From the NCBI RefSeq assembly GCF_000147075.1, contig NC_014484.1:699501-763500 (forward strand): a stretch of 64,000 nucleotides of DNA, read 5' to 3'. The notes under the pieces are model-generated. The model worked only from the letters and a program-made list of their open reading frames with translations. It was not told where the DNA came from and searched no databases. Shown here piece by piece: positions 57,009 to 63,209 of the stretch. The stretch's first letter is position 1. The number at the start of each line of letters is the position of its first letter. The stretch is from Spirochaeta thermophila DSM 6192 (lineage in GTDB: Bacteria > Spirochaetota > Spirochaetia > Winmispirales > Winmispiraceae). A program made the position numbers and the translations under genes.

Positions 57009-57715
57009 GAGAGGGCCTCTTCGGACTCCTCGTCGGGGGGGGCGAGGTAGAGGTCGGGGAGTACGAGGGTCTCTTCGGGGGGGCCTTCGGCCTCGGCGGG
57101 GCGGGAGGAGAGCTCGATGGTGAAGTAGTGCCGGAGCGGGAGGTATCCCTCCTTGTCGACATGGATGCACAGCTCGAAGGAGGCCTTCTCGTCCTTCCGC
57201 GGGGCGGGGAGGGGGGCGGGGAGGAAGACGAAGGTGCCGGGAAGGGCCTTGGTGATGTAGTAGGGGTTCTGCCAGCGCGCGTCGATCATGGGCACGGCCT
57301 TCCCCTCGTGGACGAGGAGCACGGTGATGTCGGCTGCGGGCTCGAAGGTGGGGGCGAGGAGGAGCCTGCCCCTGATGACCGGGAAGTGGAAGAGGTAGTC
57401 GGCCTTCGGTGGCGAGGGTGAGGATGCCTGGTAGTAGGGGCGCCTGATGCTCGTGATGCGTTTGAGGCCCTCGGTGGCGAGGGTGAGGATGTCGATGAGG
57501 AGTTGGGGGTCTTCCTCGTAGTGGACGCTCGTGTAGGCCACACCGCGGGCCGAGCTCACGTAACGTGGCGGCACCCTGTTGAGCACGTAACAGACGATGT
57601 CCTGTCTGCACTCTTCGGTGAGGCAGTACTTCCCGGGTTCGGTGTGCGCCTTCTCCTTGCAGAGGTCGTCCACCACACGGGTGACGATGTCCTCCATGAG
57701 GTTATGGACCTTCAT
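57005..57715 (-). CDS. ComFB-domain protein
   Basis: 236 residues. Residues about 1-95 form a late-competence ComFB domain ('VHNLMEDIVTRVVDDLC', 'YCLTEECRQDIVCYVLNRVPPRYVSSARGVAY'), with four cysteines near the start. The remaining 140 residues are a beta-rich domain of unknown kind with an acidic tail. ComFB proteins have been reported as c-di-GMP receptors in cyanobacteria; that role would fit the nearby PilZ genes, but is inference. It overlaps ttcA by 14 bp and is the last gene of the HD-TtcA-ComFB operon. Confidence 0.82.
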   Translation of the reverse strand: MKVHNLMEDIVTRVVDDLCKEKAHTEPGKYCLTEECRQDIVCYVLNRVPPRYVSSARGVAYTSVHYEEDPQLLIDILTLATEGLKRITSIRRPYYQASSPSPPKADYLFHFPVIRGRLLLAPTFEPAADITVLLVHEGKAVPMIDARWQNPYYITKALPGTFVFLPAPLPAPRKDEKASFELCIHVDKEGYLPLRHYFTIELSSRPAEAEGPPEETLVLPDLYLAPPDEESEEALS

Positions 57716-58532
57716 CTTTTCCCTCTCGTTCTACTGTAGTGTACTCGTGCCCAGTTTTCAAGGAGATGGGGAGGTAGTCGGGCTGGATGTTGAGGAGGGA
57801 ACGGTAGATCTTCTCCCGCGCGAGGGGATCGAGGGTCGCGAGCTGCTCCACCAGGGGTTTCACCCTGAGTCTGAGGTTGGTGTCCTTGTAGGGGCAGTCG
57901 GGTTTCACCACCGGAAGGCCGAGTTTTTCGACAGCGGTGCGTACCTGCGATTCGGGGACTTCGCAGAGGGGACGGATGAGGGTGAACAGGCCTCCGAAGA
58001 AGGGCTGGACCGGCATCATGGTGAAGAGGCGTCCCCGCATGGCCATGTTGATGAGGGTGGTCTCCACGATGTCGTCGAGGTGGTGTCCGAGGGCGAGGAT
58101 GGGGATGTCGTATTCCTTCATGTAGGTGAAGAGATGGCGTTTGCGGTTCCGTGCGCAGAGGTAGCAGTTGAACTGGCCGTCGTAGTGCCCGGGGAACATG
58201 GTGGTGGTGATCTGGGTGAAGGGTACGTCGATGGCCTCGAAGTAGGCGGCGAGACGGGCGCTCTCCTCGTCGGAGATGGGGTACTCCTCCCAGTTGAGGT
58301 GCACGGCCTCGAGGTGGTAGTGGATGGGGAGCCACCTGCGCCTGAGCGAGAGGACGAGGGCCATGACGAGGGAGTCCTTGCCTCCCGAGATCCCGAGGAG
58401 CACGCGATCGCCTTCGCGCAGCATCCCGTACCGGTTGATGCCCCTCCCTGCCTTGCGGGCGAGGCGGGTGAGCCAGGGGGGGAGGGGGCCTTCGAAGAGC
58501 CGACGGATGTGGTCGAATCCGGTGGTGTTCAT
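57702..58532 (-). CDS. ttcA: TtcA-family tRNA 2-thiolation enzyme
   Basis: 276 residues. The PP-loop 'VLLGISGGKDSLVMA' lies near residue 45, and 'CYLCARNRKR' supplies the CxxC that ligates an Fe-S cluster in TtcA; 'ILALGHHLDDIVETTLINMAMRG' is the other family marker. A later Cys (in 'KPDCPYKD') could be the third cluster-linked cysteine. It adds sulfur to cytidine 32 of tRNA or a related site. It overlaps both neighbours in the operon by 4 and 14 bp. Confidence 0.88.
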   Translation of the reverse strand: MNTTGFDHIRRLFEGPLPPWLTRLARKAGRGINRYGMLREGDRVLLGISGGKDSLVMALVLSLRRRWLPIHYHLEAVHLNWEEYPISDEESARLAAYFEAIDVPFTQITTTMFPGHYDGQFNCYLCARNRKRHLFTYMKEYDIPILALGHHLDDIVETTLINMAMRGRLFTMMPVQPFFGGLFTLIRPLCEVPESQVRTAVEKLGLPVVKPDCPYKDTNLRLRVKPLVEQLATLDPLAREKIYRSLLNIQPDYLPISLKTGHEYTTVEREGKDEGP

Positions 58533-59803
58533 AGTGCCTCCATGAGTGTGTCCTCTATGGTGCGGGGTGAGGGGGGAGTGTCAGCGAGGGGAGGGGGTAC
58601 GAAGAGTCTGATGGTGCGGATGGTGGTGGTGAAGGCGTGGACGGTTCCGGGGGTGAAGACGGTGCGGGCTTCGGTGTAGGGTATCGTGCGTTCGTCCTCG
58701 GTGATGATGTGGATGTCGGTCTCGAAGACGAGGGGTTCGGGGATGTCGAGGATGAGGTGGAGGGGTGAGGCGGAGGGGAAGAGGGTGGCGAGTGCGGCTT
58801 CGAGCCGGCTGCGGGTGGGGGGGTGTTCGATGGCGCGGTGGAGGGGGGAGGCGGGGTCATAGGGGACTTCCCAGATGCAGGTGTGGAGGGTGCCCTTGTG
58901 CACGTCTTCCACGAGGGTGTGGGCGGGTGCGGTTGGGGGGAGGAGTCCGAGGAGGCCGGCGTCGTCGAGGAGGTAGAGCTGGTGGGGGTCGATGATCCGT
59001 TCGGTGAGGGCGTGATGGATCGCTTTTTTCATCATGGCGGTGGCGGCGCGTACGGTGCGGTGCCAGTACACGGTGCGGTACATGAGGTACTTGCTGAAGA
59101 GGATGTGTTCGATGGAGGGGATGCCCGAGGGGGTGATGGCGAGGCCGGAGGCGGTGGGGCGGATGGTGGTGAGGATGTGGTCGATGTCCTGCACGCCGTA
59201 GGGGACGCCGCAGAAAAAGGCATCGCGGGTGAGGTAGTCGAGTTTGTCCGGGTCGAGGACGCCGGAGAGGAGGGCACGGAGGAAGGGGGTGTGAGGGGTG
59301 GGGGCGGGGAGGGTGTGGTCGATGATGGCGGCGGGGATGAGAGGGTCGCATCCTGCGTCGCGTATGAGTGATGCGAGGGGTTCCTCCTGGATGAGGGTGG
59401 CGCTCAGGTGTTCGTGGGGCGTGAGGGTGGTGCCGTCGGGAAGGAGGAGGTCCTTGAGGGAGTGGGTGTAGGGATAGTGGCCGAGGTCGTGAAGCAGGGA
59501 TGCGATGAGAAAGCCGAGGACTTCTTCCCCGGTGAGGTGCGGGAAGGTGGGGTGCTCTGCGAGCGAGAGGAGCATGCGCCAGGCGAGGGAGAAGACGCCC
59601 AGGCTGTGGGAGGCGCGGGTGTGGGTGGCGCCGGGGTAGAGAAGGTAGGTGGGGCCGAGCTGGCGGATGCGGGTGAGGCGCTGGAAGGGGGGGGTGCGGA
59701 GGAGGGGAAGGAGGGGGTGGGGGAGGTGGATGTGGCGCCAGATGGGGTCGCGGAGGGGGCGGGAGGGGAGGGAGAGGAGCCAGGAGAGGGGATGGGTGCT
59801 CAT
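58529..59803 (-). CDS. HD-domain phosphohydrolase (dGTPase/SAMHD1-like)
   Basis: 424 residues. The HD site is assembled from the His in 'THTRASHSLGVFSLA', 'LIASLLHDLGHYPYTHSL' (HD plus following His) and the later Asp in 'LSGVLDPDKLDYLTRD'. The order and the 'FQRLTRIRQLGPTYLLYPGATHTR' start match the group of deoxynucleotide triphosphohydrolase-like HD proteins. Coding-strand C is extreme. The ATG at 59803 has no Shine-Dalgarno and lies 7 nt after a -10 box. First gene of the operon with ttcA and the ComFB gene. Confidence 0.87.
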   Translation of the reverse strand: MSTHPLSWLLSLPSRPLRDPIWRHIHLPHPLLPLLRTPPFQRLTRIRQLGPTYLLYPGATHTRASHSLGVFSLAWRMLLSLAEHPTFPHLTGEEVLGFLIASLLHDLGHYPYTHSLKDLLLPDGTTLTPHEHLSATLIQEEPLASLIRDAGCDPLIPAAIIDHTLPAPTPHTPFLRALLSGVLDPDKLDYLTRDAFFCGVPYGVQDIDHILTTIRPTASGLAITPSGIPSIEHILFSKYLMYRTVYWHRTVRAATAMMKKAIHHALTERIIDPHQLYLLDDAGLLGLLPPTAPAHTLVEDVHKGTLHTCIWEVPYDPASPLHRAIEHPPTRSRLEAALATLFPSASPLHLILDIPEPLVFETDIHIITEDERTIPYTEARTVFTPGTVHAFTTTIRTIRLFVPPPLADTPPSPRTIEDTLMEAL

Positions 59804-59810
59804 GGGGTGT

Positions 59811-59839
59811 ATGGTAGCGGGAGGGTCCGGGTGTGTCCA
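59811..59839 (-). promoter_or_regulatory. promoter of the HD-ttcA-ComFB operon, predicted leaderless start
   Basis: TGGACA (59834-59839), a 17-bp spacer and TACCAT (59811-59816) on the minus strand; the ATG starts 7 nt later. Confidence 0.55.
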
Positions 59840-59851
59840 GGACGTGTGGGC

Positions 59852-59880
59852 TTGCGCGGGGTGGGAATGCTCCGTATAAT
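59852..59880 (+). promoter_or_regulatory. promoter of the lipoprotein-PilZ pair
   Basis: TTGCGC (59852-59857), a 17-bp spacer and TATAAT (59875-59880), divergent from the HD operon promoter; the leader is about 20 nt. Confidence 0.65.
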
Positions 59881-59907
59881 GAAACAACGCTGCGTGTGGG
59901 AGGAGGC

Positions 59908-60618
59908 GTGCGGAAGGGACGTTTCCCCGTTCTCTCGAGTGTGCTCGTGGCGGTGATCTTCTCCTGTGGAGGGGGAAAACCGGCCTCCACCCAGGCCACG
60001 CCCTCCCCTTCGCCTGTCGCATCTCCCCTGCGGGTGGAGCTCTCCTCATCGGAGCGGGAGTCCCGTGGATCGCCCGAGAGCGTGCCGGATGTCCCTACGG
60101 GAGGGGACTCTCGCTCCTCCTCACCCCGTCCCTCCCTGACTTCTTCTCCCTCCTCCCGGGTGGAGGGCGAGGCGCCCTTTCTCCAGCACCTGAGGGAGTC
60201 CGTACTCGCGACCGACACCTACATCGGCCCCCTTCCGGGTCGTCTCGCGCCTTCATCGCCCGAAGAGGCGGCCCGCTGGACGGCACAGGCCTTTTCGACC
60301 AGACGGCTGCCGCCCGAGATCCAGGATGAGGGGGTGCGCCAGCACGTTCTCAGGACCCTGGCCTATATGGATCGGCTGGGAGTCTCCGTCACAGGTGTAC
60401 GTATCGGACTGGCCTTCCCCGACGCCTCGGGGCTCTTCCACGTGAACATCAAGTTGTATCTCCAAGAGGGATACGTGGGGGGGAGCGTCGTCTTGAAGAA
60501 GCAAGATGCCGGATGGGTGGTCTCTGACCTCCTCCTCGATACGGCATCGTTCCTCTCTCCCGAGACCGAGGAACGCCCCTTCGCACCGGGAGGCTACGCC
60601 ATGTTGCCCCTCTACTAG
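59908..60618 (+). CDS. lipoprotein of unknown function with low-complexity linker
   Basis: 236 residues from GTG 59908, which has GGGAGGAGG just upstream. The signal 'FPVLSSVLVAVIFSC' carries a lipobox-like IFSC. A Ser/Pro/Arg-rich low-complexity stretch (about residues 25-85) tethers a C-terminal globular domain (about 90-236; 'TDTYIGPLPGRLAPSSPEEAARW', 'FHVNIKLYLQEGYVGGSVVLKKQDAGWVVSDLLLDTASF') that resembles a small NTF2-like or cystatin-like fold, a guess only. It precedes the PilZ gene by 16 bp in the same operon. Confidence 0.65.
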   Translation: MRKGRFPVLSSVLVAVIFSCGGGKPASTQATPSPSPVASPLRVELSSSERESRGSPESVPDVPTGGDSRSSSPRPSLTSSPSSRVEGEAPFLQHLRESVLATDTYIGPLPGRLAPSSPEEAARWTAQAFSTRRLPPEIQDEGVRQHVLRTLAYMDRLGVSVTGVRIGLAFPDASGLFHVNIKLYLQEGYVGGSVVLKKQDAGWVVSDLLLDTASFLSPETEERPFAPGGYAMLPLY

Positions 60619-60634
60619 GGGAAAGGAGCAGGCC

Positions 60635-61900
60635 ATGGGTACTCCGCTCAGGCGGATCGAGAAGGAATTCATCATCAAGTCGCTCGAGGATGAGAAGATC
60701 CCCGTGGAGCTCCTGCTACAGAGGCGGCGATACCGCGCGGAGATCCACAAGGTGGACTTCAAGACGGGCAAGATGTATCTCTTCGTGGAGGGGAACCCGG
60801 TGCTCGACATTCCCGTGGGCGACGAGGTGAGCGCCTATTTCCGCATTCACGGCACGCTCATGACCTTCGATATGGTCTACCTGGGGCGGGAAGACGACCT
60901 CGTGGTGACGAGCATCCCCGAAGGGGTCTATCGGGATCTCCAGCGGGAGTTCGAGCGGGTGAGACATCCGGAAAACGTGAGGCTCCTGTTCACCGTGAGG
61001 GGCGAGCGTTATGTCCTCAACTTTCCTTCCGTGAAGAGGGGGGGGGCGGGGACCCCACCGGTGGTGTCTTCCTCCTTCGATGCGGCCACCATCTCCACGC
61101 TCCTCAACGATTTCAGGAAGAAGGCGGCCGAATTCTCCACCGAGAGCAAGATCGTCATGTTCAAGGAGCGCACTCCCGAATCCGAGGAAGAGCGTATCAT
61201 CACCGACACCGGCAAGGTACTTCTCTATCCTCAGAGCTATATCTACACGTCGGCCAACATCGACAGGCTCTACCCCCAGCTCAACCTCCTCTCCATAGAC
61301 GCCATTCTCCTCTACTTCCGCGACCAAGGCGTCTCCAGGTCTGATGCCGTGCGCCGCATCAGGGAACTGGTGGCGCGGAAGAGGGAACAGAAGATAGGTC
61401 AGGAACTCTTTGCCCCCATCCTCTTCTATGAATACGTGATAGGGTATGTGTACCTGGTGAGCACGGTGGAGAAGAGGGTGCGTTACGACAAGCGGGTCCT
61501 CGAATACGTACACGAGTTCTGTGCGAGTCTGGCCTATTCCCTCAAGATCCATGGGTACTTCAAGCCCCAGAAGGCCGAGATCACCTACGATCGGGCGGAG
61601 ATCATCGACATAAGCCTCTCCGGGGTCCTGTTCACGTTCCCTCGACAGGTGGAGGACGATCCCTTCCTCCTCTTCTCGGAGATCGAGGTGGTGCTCGAAG
61701 TAGAAGGCAGGAAGGTCCCCGTCAAGGCCCGTGTGGTGCGGCGTTTTCAGGATGCCGACAAGCTCTACGTCGCGCTCGCCTTTCTCGATCTGAGAGACGA
61801 CGACAGGTTCTTCCTCGCACGGTCGCTCTACGGTGAGGATTTCTCCGGAGAGGTGAAGGTCATCTCTTCGGAGGGATCGGCGGAGGATTCTTCCTCGTGA
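60635..61900 (+). CDS. PilZ-domain protein (DUF1577-like)
   Basis: 421 residues. The N-terminal 100 residues resemble a YcgR-N/DUF1577 beta domain ('VELLLQRRRYRAEIHKVDFKTGKMYLFVEG'), the centre is mixed, and the C-terminus (about 325-405) is PilZ-like: 'YDRAEIIDISLSGVLFTF' contains the D/NxSxxG motif and 'VKARVVRRFQDADKLYVALAFLDL' completes the barrel. Spirochaetes carry such c-di-GMP effectors. I chose the ATG at 60635, with AAAGGAG upstream. The end runs 73 bp over the convergent STAS gene. Confidence 0.78.
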   Translation: MGTPLRRIEKEFIIKSLEDEKIPVELLLQRRRYRAEIHKVDFKTGKMYLFVEGNPVLDIPVGDEVSAYFRIHGTLMTFDMVYLGREDDLVVTSIPEGVYRDLQREFERVRHPENVRLLFTVRGERYVLNFPSVKRGGAGTPPVVSSSFDAATISTLLNDFRKKAAEFSTESKIVMFKERTPESEEERIITDTGKVLLYPQSYIYTSANIDRLYPQLNLLSIDAILLYFRDQGVSRSDAVRRIRELVARKREQKIGQELFAPILFYEYVIGYVYLVSTVEKRVRYDKRVLEYVHEFCASLAYSLKIHGYFKPQKAEITYDRAEIIDISLSGVLFTFPRQVEDDPFLLFSEIEVVLEVEGRKVPVKARVVRRFQDADKLYVALAFLDLRDDDRFFLARSLYGEDFSGEVKVISSEGSAEDSSS

Positions 61901-62220
61901 AGCGCCTCCTCGAGAGAGGGAGCGATGGGGAAGTAGTGGAGAAGTTTCGTAAGCTCGATGACCCGTTTCACCGAGCCGTGGAGATTCACCAGGTAGAAAG
62001 CGATGTCCCGGCGTTTGGCCTCGGAGTAGGCGTAGAGGAGGGCCCCTATGCCGCTCGAATCGATGTAGGTGAGACCGTCGAGGTCGAATACGATCCTCGC
62101 CGGGTGTTCGGGAAACACCTTCTGCAGCATATCCTTTATCCGAGGAGCCTGGTAGAGATCTAACTCCCCGCTCAGGGAGAGGATGAATGAATGCTTCTCC
62201 CTGGTTACATCGATATCCAT
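61828..62220 (-). CDS. STAS-domain anti-sigma-factor antagonist
   Basis: 130 residues, a single STAS domain. 'SLSGELDLYQAPRIKDMLQKV' starts it, and 'DLDGLTYIDSSGIGALLYAYSEAK' contains the phospho-acceptor Ser of the DSSG motif. In partner-switching systems the unphosphorylated form binds the anti-sigma kinase. The extra acidic tail of about 25 residues is encoded where the gene overlaps the convergent PilZ gene. The ATG has GGGGG eight bases upstream, and a TATAAT (62246-62251) lies 26 bp away. The HATPase 400 bp upstream is the natural kinase partner. Confidence 0.9.
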   Translation of the reverse strand: MDIDVTREKHSFILSLSGELDLYQAPRIKDMLQKVFPEHPARIVFDLDGLTYIDSSGIGALLYAYSEAKRRDIAFYLVNLHGSVKRVIELTKLLHYFPIAPSLEEALHEEESSADPSEEMTFTSPEKSSP

Positions 62221-62245
62221 TCAGATACCCCCTTTGCTACGCTGC

Positions 62246-62251
62246 ATTATA
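62246..62251 (-). promoter_or_regulatory. -10 element upstream of the STAS gene
   Basis: A perfect TATAAT on the minus strand, 25 bp before the start codon; no convincing -35 at 16-18 bp, so only a partial promoter is supported. Confidence 0.4.
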
Positions 62252-62279
62252 CTGCCTCCCGAGCGAAGCTGCCAGGGGG

Positions 62280-62630
62280 TCATATGGTACGGACGTGATC
62301 CCGTATGAACTCCACCAGTTTTTTCAATTTGAGCGATGATTCTATGGGTACCTCTACGAAGCGGAATCCCGCCGTGTAGAAGAAATCCTCGTGGGCGGTC
62401 CACCGGACCTCGGCAGTCACTTCAAAAGGAGGGATGCCCGTCTCTTCGAGGGGTATCACCTGGAGGACGTGATGCGCCCCCTCCTCCAGGGGAAGCGGCT
62501 TCAGGAACTCGAGTTTACAGCCGAGGACAGAGATGTCCCTCACATAGGCGGGGGTCTCCTCGTCCTCGATGAGGGCCTTGGCGTAGAGATTATCGCGAGG
62601 TACTTTCCGCTTCTCTTCTCTCTGCTCCAT
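62280..62630 (-). CDS. PilZ-domain protein
   Basis: 116 residues, a stand-alone PilZ domain. The c-di-GMP-binding 'EKRKVPRDNLYAKALI' (RxxxR) is near the N-terminus, followed by 'VRDISVLGCKLEF' (DxSxxG). 'VTAEVRWTAHEDFFYTAGFRFVEV' completes the barrel, and a helix ends the protein. It probably transmits c-di-GMP level to a partner. It overlaps the HATPase gene by 41 bp and lies 59 bp before the STAS gene. Confidence 0.88.
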   Translation of the reverse strand: MEQREEKRKVPRDNLYAKALIEDEETPAYVRDISVLGCKLEFLKPLPLEEGAHHVLQVIPLEETGIPPFEVTAEVRWTAHEDFFYTAGFRFVEVPIESSLKLKKLVEFIRDHVRTI

Positions 62631-63162
62631 GAGGGGCTCCTATAGCGATGCTTCCCCGGATGAGGGTCCCGTGTTTCTCCTGAGCATCCCAGGGCACTTC
62701 GTTCCCGCTGCCGTCGAAGAAGTGGATTTCCAGTCTGTCGAAGACCTTCTTTGCGATATAGAGGCCCAGGCCGAAATGTCGGTTGCCGTTCGCCTCCCGG
62801 TAGGCCTGGAAGGCCTTGCTCTCGATGTCGATCCTGTCCACCGGTAGATCGATGTCGTAGGGAAGGGTGGAGGGATCGAAGCCTCCTGCCTCGTCCCGTA
62901 CCTCTGCGGTGAAGGAGCCGTCCTTGAAGGCGAGGGTCACGTACACAGGTGCAGGGTCGACCTTCTTCGAGAGCGCCCTGAGGGAGTTGCTCACAAGCTC
63001 GAGTACGGCGTAGATGATGGTCTGAGAGGCGTGCGGGAGTCCGACTATCTCCACTTTCCTGAGGAGGGAGAAGACTTCCGTGACCGTGGCCCCCGGATGA
63101 ATCGTGAGTCGGATCCGGGAGAGTTTTTTCTCGCCAATCCGCAGATAGTGTGGCATAATCAT
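62590..63162 (-). CDS. GHKL ATPase, probable serine anti-sigma kinase
   Basis: 190 residues. The ATP site is clear: N-box 'YAVLELVSNSLRAL', G1 'VRDEAGGFDP' and G2 'HFGLGLYIAKKVFDRL'. No phosphoacceptor His domain is present, so it resembles RsbW/SpoIIAB-type kinases or histidine-kinase-like ATPases that act in trans. ATG 63162 or 63156 may be used; neither has a Shine-Dalgarno, and TATCCT lies 5 nt before the first. The STAS protein two genes downstream is the likely partner. Confidence 0.82.
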   Translation of the reverse strand: MIMPHYLRIGEKKLSRIRLTIHPGATVTEVFSLLRKVEIVGLPHASQTIIYAVLELVSNSLRALSKKVDPAPVYVTLAFKDGSFTAEVRDEAGGFDPSTLPYDIDLPVDRIDIESKAFQAYREANGNRHFGLGLYIAKKVFDRLEIHFFDGSGNEVPWDAQEKHGTLIRGSIAIGAPHGAERREAESTSR

Positions 63163-63167
63163 CTATA

Positions 63168-63196
63168 AGGATAACCGATTCTGCCGAGAAATGCAA
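63168..63196 (-). promoter_or_regulatory. promoter of the HATPase-PilZ genes
   Basis: TTGCAT (63191-63196), a 17-bp spacer and TATCCT (63168-63173) on the minus strand, ending 5 nt before ATG 63162. Confidence 0.45.
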
Positions 63197-63209
63197 ATAG
63201 GGGGAGGAT

